Assembly (NCBI GenBank): GCA_963677135.2
Contig: CAXXLS010000005.1
Span: 124,001-188,000, forward strand
Source: Seleniibacterium sp963677135
GTDB taxonomy: Bacteria > Desulfobacterota > Desulfuromonadia > Desulfuromonadales > Geopsychrobacteraceae
Direction of reading: 5' to 3'
DNA length: 64,000 bases
Shown: one piece after another, positions 9,431-17,871 of the stretch
Numbering within the stretch: position 1 is the first letter of the stretch
How the letters are laid out: the number at the start of each line of letters is the position of its first letter
Notes under the pieces: generated by a model
What the model saw: the letters and a program-made list of their open reading frames with translations, nothing else
Databases searched by the model: none
What the model was told of the DNA's origin: nothing
Made by a program: the position numbers and the translations under genes

Positions 9431-10648
9431 TTACTGGTTGAAAGCGAGGACAAGCGCCGAATTGGTCCCTCCGAAACCGGCCGAGTTACAGAGCACCCGG
9501 GTCGGAGGATGGGGTATGGTCTCGCGAATAACATTCAGACCGGCGGTCGTCTCCCCCGGTTTGGCAAAATTGATATTCGGGGCGATGAATCCCTGCCGCG
9601 CCATAATCGTCGTATAAACCACCTGGGAGGCCCCGGACATCCAGAGCTCGTGTCCGGTCATTGACTTCAATGACGAGAGGGGTGGGGTTTTCTCACCGAA
9701 CACCCTGCGGATATTGGTCGCCTCGGCAGCATCACCAGCCGGCGTTGAGGTCGCGTGGGCACAGAGATAATCGATCTCGGCGGCGGCCATGCCGCTGTCG
9801 TCCAGGGCCATGACCATGGCCCGGCTGAGACCGTCTTCGCTGGGCACCGAAAGCTGCTCTCCGTCACTGGAAAACCCGTAGCCCACCAGTTCCCCGAGAA
9901 TCTGCGCCCCACGCTGTTCGGCCAGATCGTAACGCTCCAGAATCACAGTGGCGGCACCGCCGCTCGGAACCAGACCGTCGCGATCGGCATCGAAGGGCCG
10001 GCAGGCGCCGGCCGGGTCGTCGACCCGGGTGGAAAAGGCCCCCAGGCCGTCGAAACTGCACATGGACTGCCAGTTGATCTCCTGAGCTCCACCGCAGATC
10101 ATGCGGTCCTGCCGTCCTAATCTGATCAGGTCGGCGGCCTGGCCGACCGCGTGACCGCCGCTGGAACAGGCGGAACTCAGGCTCCAGCAGGCGCCCCTGG
10201 TTTGCAGCAGGGTGTTGAGATTCATCGTCACGACAGAGGTCATAGAGCGGAAAATCTGGCCGCTGCCGATGGCCTTGGTTTCTTTACGCTCGCGCAGGAT
10301 ATCCACCTGCTCGATGGCGGCCAGACAGCTGGAGTCGCAACCATAGAGAAGACCGGTCCGGTCGTTCCGGATATCGTCATCCGCAAGACCGGCCATCGCC
10401 AGGGCGTCCCGGGCACTGGCATAGGTCCAGACCGCAAACTCGGGCATACTCTTGCGCTGCTTGCGGGACAGGAGGCCGGCGTCGAAATTATTGATCCGCC
10501 CGGTCAGCGGACTGCGGAACCCGAGTCCGATCCGCTCCTGGTCTATGACAATCCCCGACTGTCCGTTCCGCAAGGCCGCGCCGACTGTCTCCAGGTCGTT
10601 TCCCAGGCAGGAAACAATACCGATACCGGTGATAGCGACTCTGTACAA
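9431..10648 (-). CDS. Beta-ketoacyl-ACP synthase, pigment operon copy 2 (TTG start)
   Basis: A 405-residue condensing enzyme with Cys161 in SSACSSG and His residues in AHATSTP and SMTGHEL, so all three catalytic residues are present. It is a condensing enzyme and not an obvious inactive chain-length factor. The start is a TTG, with a purine-rich AAGGA about nine bases upstream. A 122-bp spacer with no convincing ORF lies between it and the upstream ketoreductase gene, the largest gap in the operon, so an internal promoter or processing site is possible there. Confidence 0.87.
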   Translation of the reverse strand: MYRVAITGIGIVSCLGNDLETVGAALRNGQSGIVIDQERIGLGFRSPLTGRINNFDAGLLSRKQRKSMPEFAVWTYASARDALAMAGLADDDIRNDRTGLLYGCDSSCLAAIEQVDILRERKETKAIGSGQIFRSMTSVVTMNLNTLLQTRGACWSLSSACSSGGHAVGQAADLIRLGRQDRMICGGAQEINWQSMCSFDGLGAFSTRVDDPAGACRPFDADRDGLVPSGGAATVILERYDLAEQRGAQILGELVGYGFSSDGEQLSVPSEDGLSRAMVMALDDSGMAAAEIDYLCAHATSTPAGDAAEATNIRRVFGEKTPPLSSLKSMTGHELWMSGASQVVYTTIMARQGFIAPNINFAKPGETTAGLNVIRETIPHPPTRVLCNSAGFGGTNSALVLAFNQ

Positions 10649-10770
10649 AATTCTGATCCTTTTCCCTGTACGGTATGACTTTTTATGCCATCAAATGCTT
10701 TACTGGAACGCAAAACAGAAAGAATTCAGGTTTTCTTCGTGTCTTTGCGACGTCCCGACCCATAGTTTTT

Positions 10771-11499
10771 TCAGATATGAGCACCGCCATTGACGGCAAA
10801 CACCTGACCGGTGATGTAACCGGCCCGCTCGGAACACAGAAATGCGACCAGTCCTGACACCTCTTCCGGCTGGCCGACCCGGCCAAGGGGGATCATGGGC
10901 AGAATCTGATCCATGGGCAGATCGGCGGTCATTTCGGTTGCGATAAAACCCGGTGACACCGCGTTGACGAGAATCCTGCGGCGACCGACCTCCGCCGCCA
11001 GAGAGCGGGTCGCCCCGATCAGGCCCGCTTTGGCCGCCGAGTAATTGACCTGCCCGGGCATCCCGGTTTCACCCGACGTGGAGACGATATTGATGATCCG
11101 CCCTTTGCGCTTCTTGAGCATGCGGGCGAGAACCGGTCTGGTGACATGGAAGAACCCCCCGAGGTGAACAGCCATGACATCATCCCAGTCTTTCTGGCTC
11201 ATCAGCGCCAGGATGCCGTCCCGGGCGAAGCCGGCGTTGTTGACCAGAACATAGGGCACGTCCTGCTCAAGCAGCGGCTCCAGGGCCGCCTCCACCGCCT
11301 GGCTGTCGGCGACATCGAAGGGGAGCAGCGTGGTACTGCCCCCGGCTGCGGCTATCTCATCGGCCAGCTTGCGAGCGGCCTCATGATCACTGCGGTAATT
11401 GAGCCAGACATGAAAACCCTCCCGGGCCAACTCCCGGGCGATGGCCGCTCCGATCCCTTTACTGGCCCCGGTCACCAGGGCGATCTGCTTATCCTGCAT
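10771..11499 (-). CDS. 3-oxoacyl-ACP reductase (FabG-like SDR)
   Basis: A 242-residue short-chain dehydrogenase with the NAD(P) motif TGASKGIG near residue 10, the NNAG strand, and the catalytic Ser and Tyr-X3-Lys (VNYSAAK). It would reduce the 3-oxo group in each extension cycle. It lies 44 bp downstream of the small BamE-like gene and begins the enzymatic part of the pigment operon. Confidence 0.88.
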   Translation of the reverse strand: MQDKQIALVTGASKGIGAAIARELAREGFHVWLNYRSDHEAARKLADEIAAAGGSTTLLPFDVADSQAVEAALEPLLEQDVPYVLVNNAGFARDGILALMSQKDWDDVMAVHLGGFFHVTRPVLARMLKKRKGRIINIVSTSGETGMPGQVNYSAAKAGLIGATRSLAAEVGRRRILVNAVSPGFIATEMTADLPMDQILPMIPLGRVGQPEEVSGLVAFLCSERAGYITGQVFAVNGGAHI

Positions 11500-11543
11500 G
11501 AAATCCGAACTTTCTGAAAAACGTGCTGATTAAGTTACCGAAC

Positions 11544-12104
11544 TTAGTTCCTGACATTTGCGACCTTGCCGCTGTCATCGAATTCGACGGCCACCGTCCC
11601 GAAGCGATTGGTCCAGTAAATCCAGGTTTTCGCATCGAGGGACGGGGTCTTGTGCGCCGCCGGGTAACCAAGAGCGGCAAGCACCCCATCCCTGGTCATC
11701 CCCTTGAAGGCCTTTCCTTCCTGCAGCCCCTTTCGGTCGAGTTGGGACAACCCTTTAAAAGCAACCGGATCGATGGAGGTAATCAGGTCGATGTATTCGT
11801 CGACCCCCATCCCCATCCGCTTGCTGTGATAATCGAAACGCACCCGCATGCCGTCATTGCCGTAAGTGAACTCGAAGCGTTTGCGGCTTTTCTTGTCAAT
11901 GGTGATCAGGGTGCCGGCGGGAACGATGATATGGCCAACCCCGGGATCGGTATAGTTGGCATAGCTGGCATTGGCCACCTTCCCTTCTTTGACCTGAGCA
12001 TGAATGTTGTACCTGGTGTAACGTGTCTCTGCTGCCGAAGAAACCGAAACAACGGCGAGCAGCAGAACCATCAGCGCTAATAACGATGTCAGCCGTGACG
12101 TCAT
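11544..12104 (-). CDS. Exported protein with BamE/SmpA-like C-terminal segment
   Basis: The 186-residue protein has a clear signal peptide (hydrophobic stretch at about 5-23, ending SSAAE). Its last 50 residues (GMTRDGVLAALGYP, then a WIYWTNRFG strand) look like the repeat that in BamE/SmpA/OmlA proteins follows a G-M-T-x-x-x-V pattern. There is no lipobox Cys, so it is probably periplasmic and not a lipoprotein. It is the first gene after a promoter candidate and may lead the pigment operon. Function unknown. Confidence 0.6.
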   Translation of the reverse strand: MTSRLTSLLALMVLLLAVVSVSSAAETRYTRYNIHAQVKEGKVANASYANYTDPGVGHIIVPAGTLITIDKKSRKRFEFTYGNDGMRVRFDYHSKRMGMGVDEYIDLITSIDPVAFKGLSQLDRKGLQEGKAFKGMTRDGVLAALGYPAAHKTPSLDAKTWIYWTNRFGTVAVEFDDSGKVANVRN

Positions 12105-12132
12105 GACCTACCCCCTTTTTAAGCATGAGCCT

Positions 12133-12151
12133 TCACCATTAAAAATGGTGA
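12133..12151. promoter_or_regulatory. Perfect 8-bp inverted repeat at predicted transcription start
   Basis: TCACCATT and AATGGTGA are separated by three A residues. The dyad falls just downstream of the -10 candidate at 12155-12160, that is, over the expected +1 region of the minus-strand transcript. No T-run follows on either strand, so an operator is more likely than a terminator. Confidence 0.4.
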
Positions 12152-12154
12152 GTT

Positions 12155-12183
12155 ATAGTAAGGACTTGAATGGATATGATCAA
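12155..12183 (-). promoter_or_regulatory. Sigma-70-type promoter candidate for the pigment operon
   Basis: Read on the minus strand, TTGATC and TACTAT are separated by 17 bp, each matching four of six consensus bases. They lie about 50 bp upstream of the BamE-like gene at 12104, the first gene of the minus-strand run that continues into the pigment operon. Confidence 0.45.
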
Positions 12184-12294
12184 GTCATTTTCCCACGGCC
12201 ACAGATCTCAGACAAGGCGTCGCGGCAACTTAACGGGCTTTCCCCTTCATTTTCCCTGTTTTAAGTCGCTTCGACCAGATTTGGCGCCGGACGG

Positions 12295-13110
12295 TCAGAG
12301 CGTGAATTCCGCCCAGATCGGACAGTGGTCCGACGGTTTTTCCATGGCCCGCAGTTCGTAATCGATCCCGGTGCCGGCACACAGCCGGTTCAACGGTTCC
12401 GACGCGAGAATCAGGTCGATCCGCAGTCCCCGCTTCGGCTCCCGTTCGAACCCTCGGGAACGGTAATCGAACCAGCTGAACCGGTCATTGACTTCGGGAT
12501 GAGCGTGGCGGAAGGTATCGACCAGCCCCCATGACATGACCTGCTGCAGCCATTCCCGTTCTTCAGGGAGAAAACTGCACTTGCCCGCCTTCAGCCAGCG
12601 CTTGCGGTTGTCCTCCCCGATGCCGATGTCACTGTCCTGCGGAGATATGTTCATATCGCCCATGACCGCGAGCAGTTCGTCCGGATCGGCCTGTTCCTGA
12701 AGCCAGCGTTGCAGGTTGGCATAAAAAGTCCTCTTGTTGGGGAATTTTTCAGGGTGCGACCGACTCTCCCCCTGCGGAAAATAGCCGTTGAGGATCCGCA
12801 GAAAGCGACCGTCACTGAGCTGGTAGCGCGTCATCAGCATGCGCCGCTGGTGATTTTCATCCTCCCCCGGAAAGCCCTTTACCACCTCCGTCGGCTCCAG
12901 CCGCGAAAAGGTGGCGACCCCGTAGTGCGCCTTCTGGCCATGATGAACCATGTGATAACCGAGTCCGGCCAGCTCCTCATGGGGGAACTGGCTGTCGTGA
13001 ACCTTGATTTCCTGCAGCCCGATAATATCGGGAGCATGCTTTTCAACCAGAGCTTCCAGCTGATGGATGCGGGCCCGGATGCCGTTGATATTGAAAGATA
13101 TGAGCTTCAC
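12295..13110 (-). CDS. xthA: Exodeoxyribonuclease III
   Basis: A 271-residue AP endonuclease/3'-5' exonuclease of the ExoIII family used in base-excision repair. The family blocks are in order: FNINGIRAR at the N-terminus, LQEIKV with the metal-binding Glu, GDMNISP, and the terminal SDHCPIW with the catalytic His. Length matches E. coli XthA (268). It lies 25 bp downstream of recQ on the same strand. Confidence 0.93.
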   Translation of the reverse strand: MKLISFNINGIRARIHQLEALVEKHAPDIIGLQEIKVHDSQFPHEELAGLGYHMVHHGQKAHYGVATFSRLEPTEVVKGFPGEDENHQRRMLMTRYQLSDGRFLRILNGYFPQGESRSHPEKFPNKRTFYANLQRWLQEQADPDELLAVMGDMNISPQDSDIGIGEDNRKRWLKAGKCSFLPEEREWLQQVMSWGLVDTFRHAHPEVNDRFSWFDYRSRGFEREPKRGLRIDLILASEPLNRLCAGTGIDYELRAMEKPSDHCPIWAEFTL

Positions 13111-13135
13111 GCGTGTCTTCCTTGGCTAAGGTCTG

Positions 13136-14965
13136 TTACCGGCACAGAAAGCCGATGATTTCCTCGATAAATTCGTTGCCGTAGCGACGCAGCTTGGTCT
13201 GCCCGATGCCGTTGACCTGAAGCATCGCCTCCTGATCGGTCGGCAGCGTCGCCGCCATTTCGGCCAGGGTCGCATCACCGAAAACCACGTAGGGCGGCAC
13301 CCCTTCCCGGTCGGCGATCTCCTTGCGCAGGGCTCGCAGCTGGTTGAACAGGTGCTGATCATACTCAAGGCCGACGATCTTCTTCTCCGGTTTTTTCTTG
13401 CGTCCCGGCTTGTTCCTGGGCAGGGTCAGTTCGAGACAGATGTCCCCGCGCAGCAGCGGCCGCGCCGCCTCCGTCAATTTCAGGATCGAATAATTGGCGA
13501 TATCCTGCTCCAGGTAGCCATAATGGATCAGTTGCCGCAGCAGGTGGGACCAGTGGTCGGTACTCTTGTCGCGGCCGATGCCGTAGGTGGACAGCTGATC
13601 ATGACGCAGATCGAGAACTCTCTGGTTTTTAGAACCGCGGAGCACTTCGATCACGTGATTGATGCCGAACCGCTGGCCGACCCGATAGACGCAGGACAAC
13701 GCCTTGCGCGCATCTTCCGTGGCATCATAGCGCTGGGGAGGATTCAGACAGGTATCGCAGTTGCCGCAATCCGCGTCCAGGGTTTCCCCGAAATAACCCA
13801 GCAGGGCCCGTCTGCGGCAGATCCCCGCTTCGGCATAGGCGACCATGGCGTTGAGCTTGTGAATCTCGATCCGGTTCTGCTCCGGGTTGGGCCCTCGTTC
13901 AATCAGCCCGCGGCTGATGGCGATATCACCGTAACCAAACAGCAGGAGAGCCTCGGCGGGCAAACCGTCGCGCCCCGCCCGGCCGGTTTCCTGGTAATAG
14001 CTTTCGATATTTCTGGGCAGATCGTAATGCACCACAAAACGGACATTGGGTTTATCGATCCCCATCCCGAAGGCGACCGTCGCCACAACGATCTCGAGGT
14101 TGTCCCGCAGGAATTCCTCCTGGACCCGTTTGCGCTCCTCGCCCTTCAGGCCGGCATGGTAGGCCGCCGCCCGGAACCCGTCCAGGCAAAGTTTTTCCGT
14201 CACCTCTTCGACCCGTTTGCGACTCAGGCAGTAGATGATCCCCGCTTCATTCCGATGCTGGTCCAGAAAGGCATTGAGCTGCAGGTAGGGTTTGCTTTTG
14301 TCGATCACGGTATAGCGGATGTTCGGACGGTCAAAGCCGGCAACCACCTGGTAGGCATCCCGCAAGTTGAGCTGCTGAAGGATATCGTTCCTGGTCTGCT
14401 TCTCGGCGGTGGCGGTCAGGGCGATCATCGGCACGTCGGGAAAGTCATCCCTGAGCCTGCCCAGTTCCACATACTCAGGACGAAAATCATGCCCCCACTG
14501 CGAGACGCAGTGGGCTTCGTCGATGGCAAACAGCGCAATGGGGAGGGTCCTTAACCTGGCCAGGAATTCGCCACTGAGCAGGCGTTCGGGAGCGACATAG
14601 AGAAGATCAAGGCGCCCGGCATGGAGGTCTCTGAGTACCTGTCGGGCCTCGTCCGGCGCCAGTGCCGAATTGTAGCAGGCGGCGGCAACCCCGTTGGCGA
14701 GCAGGCTGTCGACCTGGTCCTTCATCAGCGAGATCAGGGGCGACACCACAATACCGACTCCGGGGCGGTGCAGGGCCGGAATCTGGTAGCAGAGGGATTT
14801 CCCGCCCCCCGTAGGCATCAGGACGAAGCCGTCGCGACCGGCGATGAGAGCCGTGATCACCTCCTCCTGATAAGGACGATACTGCTGATACCCGAAGACA
14901 TCCTGCAGGGTGGCATTGATTGAGGGAGGCTGAAGATTAGTTTGTGACAAAACGGAGGATCTCAT
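13136..14965 (-). CDS. recQ: ATP-dependent DNA helicase RecQ
   Basis: The 609-residue protein has all RecQ parts in order: Walker A TGGGKS (K56), DEAH box at 149-152, helicase motifs through QETGRAGRDG, a zinc-binding Cys cluster (CRRRALLGYFG, then CGNCDTC), the winged-helix region and a C-terminal HRDC domain (last about 80 residues). It unwinds recombination and replication intermediates. Its start is two bases after the stop of the UbiD-like gene, so the three genes UbiD-like, recQ and xthA probably form one transcript. Confidence 0.95.
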   Translation of the reverse strand: MRSSVLSQTNLQPPSINATLQDVFGYQQYRPYQEEVITALIAGRDGFVLMPTGGGKSLCYQIPALHRPGVGIVVSPLISLMKDQVDSLLANGVAAACYNSALAPDEARQVLRDLHAGRLDLLYVAPERLLSGEFLARLRTLPIALFAIDEAHCVSQWGHDFRPEYVELGRLRDDFPDVPMIALTATAEKQTRNDILQQLNLRDAYQVVAGFDRPNIRYTVIDKSKPYLQLNAFLDQHRNEAGIIYCLSRKRVEEVTEKLCLDGFRAAAYHAGLKGEERKRVQEEFLRDNLEIVVATVAFGMGIDKPNVRFVVHYDLPRNIESYYQETGRAGRDGLPAEALLLFGYGDIAISRGLIERGPNPEQNRIEIHKLNAMVAYAEAGICRRRALLGYFGETLDADCGNCDTCLNPPQRYDATEDARKALSCVYRVGQRFGINHVIEVLRGSKNQRVLDLRHDQLSTYGIGRDKSTDHWSHLLRQLIHYGYLEQDIANYSILKLTEAARPLLRGDICLELTLPRNKPGRKKKPEKKIVGLEYDQHLFNQLRALRKEIADREGVPPYVVFGDATLAEMAATLPTDQEAMLQVNGIGQTKLRRYGNEFIEEIIGFLCR

Positions 14966-14967
14966 GT

Positions 14968-16305
14968 TCAGTAGTGCGGATAGCCGGGTTCCTGTTGACG
15001 CCGGGCAAGCAACTGCCGGGTTGCGCTATCTTCGCCTACCAGAGCACGCGGGTCAAGTCCGGTTGCGTCGATAGCCGTTCTTCCCGCGCGTTGATAGACC
15101 TTCAGGTCGTAAATGCGGTTGACCGTGCGCCACCAGCAGCGGTCCATCTCCGCCGGGTCGATGTCGTCATCAAAAAAGATCATCAGTCTGGCATGTTTGA
15201 GTGGTCCTGTCTGCCATAATCGCTCGACCAGCTGCCTGACGGTTCCGGAATACCCCGCGGACAGGGTCATCAGGGTCACGCCATGAAAAAGGGTCTGTCT
15301 CGGCATGAACATCCTGGCGATGTCAGGATAGTCGACGGCCAGCATCCTGCGGATCACAACCTCATTGGCCGCCCCGAGCCAGATATTTTCGCTCGGTGGC
15401 GGACCCACCACGGTCACCGGCACAATGGCCTCCGGTCGGTGACGGACGGCGGTGACCCGCATGACCGGACAATCCGGCCGACTGACGTATTGGCCCGTGT
15501 GGTTACCGAAAGGTCCTTCCTCGGTCACCGATTGCGGATCGACCTCCCCCTCGATGACGATTTCGCCGTTCGCCGGAATCAGGAGCGGCTGCGTCATGGC
15601 CTCAGTCAGTGGGGCCTTGACCTGAAAAAAGCTGCGGCAGAATCCGATTTCATCGCAGTTCGAAGGCAGGGGCGCCGCAGCCGCCCAGGTCAGCAGCGGA
15701 TCGCAGCCCAGGATCAGGCAGACGGGCAATAACGCGCCCTGCCTTTTGGCGCTTGCCAGATGTTGGGCAGCACCCGAGGAGGGCGAGAAATTAAGGGCGA
15801 TGGTTCCGTCATTCTTGATCTGGGCCCGGTACAGGCCGATGTTCCGGCGGCCGACCTCCGGATCACAGGTCACGGTCAGGGCCAGGGTGAGATAGGGTTC
15901 ACCCTCTCCCGGCCAGCTTCTCAGGGCCGGCAGATCGGCAAGGTCCGCCCCTTCGCTGAAGGGGTTCGCCACAGTCCGCAGCGGGTCGGCAGCGACCTGG
16001 GCGGCAATCCGTTCGGCGGCATCTCCCCTTCCGCGGGCAAGAAAGTCGGCCAGCCTGTCCTCAAAAGCTTCAAGACCTGAGCACGCCAGCACCCGGTTCA
16101 TCCGCCGGGCGGACCCGAACAGGTTGCTGACGACCGCGAACTTTCCCGGAACGGGCCGCTCAAAGCACAGGACCCGACCGCCGCCGGAGGAGAGGAATTC
16201 CCTGCGGGTCAAGGCCGCCAGTTCCTGGTCGGTACTCACCGGAACGGAGATGTGCCTGAGATCACCCTCGGCTTTCAGATCTGCCAGAAATTGCCTTAAC
16301 GTCAT
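14968..16305 (-). CDS. UbiD-family (de)carboxylase, short form
   Basis: A 445-residue UbiD-type enzyme. The family signature EEGPFGNHTG, which includes the catalytic Glu region, is intact. UbiD enzymes use prenylated FMN made by UbiX and (de)carboxylate aromatic or alpha,beta-unsaturated acids, often in quinone synthesis. A longer UbiD homologue lies at 44179-46020, so this copy may serve another substrate. No ubiX-like gene is visible in the window. It follows the nuo operon terminator and precedes recQ. Confidence 0.8.
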   Translation of the reverse strand: MTLRQFLADLKAEGDLRHISVPVSTDQELAALTRREFLSSGGGRVLCFERPVPGKFAVVSNLFGSARRMNRVLACSGLEAFEDRLADFLARGRGDAAERIAAQVAADPLRTVANPFSEGADLADLPALRSWPGEGEPYLTLALTVTCDPEVGRRNIGLYRAQIKNDGTIALNFSPSSGAAQHLASAKRQGALLPVCLILGCDPLLTWAAAAPLPSNCDEIGFCRSFFQVKAPLTEAMTQPLLIPANGEIVIEGEVDPQSVTEEGPFGNHTGQYVSRPDCPVMRVTAVRHRPEAIVPVTVVGPPPSENIWLGAANEVVIRRMLAVDYPDIARMFMPRQTLFHGVTLMTLSAGYSGTVRQLVERLWQTGPLKHARLMIFFDDDIDPAEMDRCWWRTVNRIYDLKVYQRAGRTAIDATGLDPRALVGEDSATRQLLARRQQEPGYPHY

Positions 16306-16337
16306 GCCGCTATACTAACCGAAACGGCACCAGCAAA

Positions 16338-16365
16338 AAAGCCCTCCAGGATCCTGGAGGGCTTT
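16338..16365 (-). terminator. Rho-independent terminator of the nuo operon
   Basis: A perfect 10-bp GC-rich stem (GCCCTCCAGG with a two-base loop) is flanked by A residues on the left and T residues on the right. On the minus strand the hairpin is followed by TTTTTTG, 22 bp after the nuoN stop. Confidence 0.9.
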
Positions 16366-16386
16366 AATAAGCGCGTCATGTGCTGC

Positions 16387-17847
16387 TTACAGTCCGGCAA
16401 GCTTGGCCAGTTGCATCAGGGTCCCGGGAACGATGCCGAGATAGAGCACCCCGACGATGGAAATGATGATGGAAATGACCGTCGGCATGTTGAAACGAAC
16501 CCAGGCGAAATCCTCCTGAGGGTCCTTGAAATACATCTGAACCATGATTTTCAGGTAGTAGTAGAGAGACACTGCCGAATTCAAAACCCCGAGGACAGCG
16601 AGCCAGATGTATCCGGCCTTGATGGCGCCAGCGAAGATGTAGAACTTGCCTGTGAACCCGGCGGTCGGCGGCAGGCCCATCAGGGAGAACAGGAAGATGC
16701 ACAGGGCGATCCCCAGAAACGGCTTCTTGTAACCCAGCCCGGCAATGCCGTCGAGGGTCAGGTTTTCTTCACCTTTCTTCCCGAGCAGCACTAGGACGGC
16801 GAAGGCGCCGACGTTCATGAAGGTGTAAACCAGCATATAGAACATGATGGCCGAGAGCCCGACGGTATTCCAGGCAACCAGGCCGACCAGGGCGTAACCG
16901 GCATGGGAGATGGACGAATAGGCCAGCAGGCGCTTGATATCCTTCTGATTGAGAGCGATAAAGTTACCGACCGTCATGGTCAGTACGGCCAGCAGCCAGA
17001 ACAGCGAGGTCAGTTCGCTCTCCATGCCGTCGAGACCGATGATGGCAACCCGGATGAAGGCCGCGAAAGCTGCCGCTTTGGGACCGGCGCTCATGAACCC
17101 GGTAATCGGAGTCGGCGCCCCCTGGTAGACATCGGGAGTCCACATGTGGAAGGGAGCTGCGGCAACCTTGAACAGGAAGCCGACCAGCAGCAGCAACCCG
17201 CCGGCGATAAACATCATGTTGGTCGCCGCCTCCGGGTTCGTCTTGACGTATTCGGCGATCCCCTGAAGCTTGGTCGTTCCGGTCACCCCGTAAAGCAGGG
17301 CGACGCCGTAGAGCAGGAAGCCGGTCGAAAAGGCGCCGAGAAAAAAGTACTTGAGGCCCGACTCGTTGCTGGTCAGTTTGTCGCGGAAGAATCCGGCCAG
17401 CACGTAAAGGGACACGGAAAGAACCTCGAGACCGAGGAAGATGGTCATCAGGTCGGTTCCCGAAGCCATCCACATGGCCCCTGCGGTGGTGAACAGGATC
17501 AGCGGATAATATTCGCTGACCGGGAAATCCTCCCGCTTGAGGTAGTCGTCCGACATCAGAATGGTCAACCCGGCGGCGATGATGCAGACCATACTGAAGA
17601 AGGTCGCGAAATTGTCGAGCAGCACGCTGCCGGCGAACCCGGACTGAGGCTCATTCCAGCCGGCCAGGGTGATCATCCCGGTAATGACCAGGGCGACGAT
17701 GCTCAACCATGCGACATGGGCGGTTTTCCCGCGGGGAGAAAAGACTGAGACCAGCAGCAGGATCATGCCGAAGGCGCACAGTACCAACGACGGCATAATG
17801 GCCTGCAAATTAACATTCTGGATGGCTTCTTGAACCAGATTTTCCAT
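16387..17847 (-). CDS. nuoN: NADH-quinone oxidoreductase subunit N
   Basis: A 486-residue polytopic membrane protein, one of the three antiporter-like proton-pumping subunits of complex I. Family blocks include the transmembrane FLGLEVLSVSLY segment with its conserved Glu, the KVAAAPFHMWTPDVYQG block and the KRLLAYSSISHAGY block. It is the last gene of the nuoA-N operon, 24 bp after nuoM and just before a strong terminator. Confidence 0.95.
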   Translation of the reverse strand: MENLVQEAIQNVNLQAIMPSLVLCAFGMILLLVSVFSPRGKTAHVAWLSIVALVITGMITLAGWNEPQSGFAGSVLLDNFATFFSMVCIIAAGLTILMSDDYLKREDFPVSEYYPLILFTTAGAMWMASGTDLMTIFLGLEVLSVSLYVLAGFFRDKLTSNESGLKYFFLGAFSTGFLLYGVALLYGVTGTTKLQGIAEYVKTNPEAATNMMFIAGGLLLLVGFLFKVAAAPFHMWTPDVYQGAPTPITGFMSAGPKAAAFAAFIRVAIIGLDGMESELTSLFWLLAVLTMTVGNFIALNQKDIKRLLAYSSISHAGYALVGLVAWNTVGLSAIMFYMLVYTFMNVGAFAVLVLLGKKGEENLTLDGIAGLGYKKPFLGIALCIFLFSLMGLPPTAGFTGKFYIFAGAIKAGYIWLAVLGVLNSAVSLYYYLKIMVQMYFKDPQEDFAWVRFNMPTVISIIISIVGVLYLGIVPGTLMQLAKLAGL

Positions 17848-17871
17848 CGAACAGCTCCTCGGAACCAGTGG

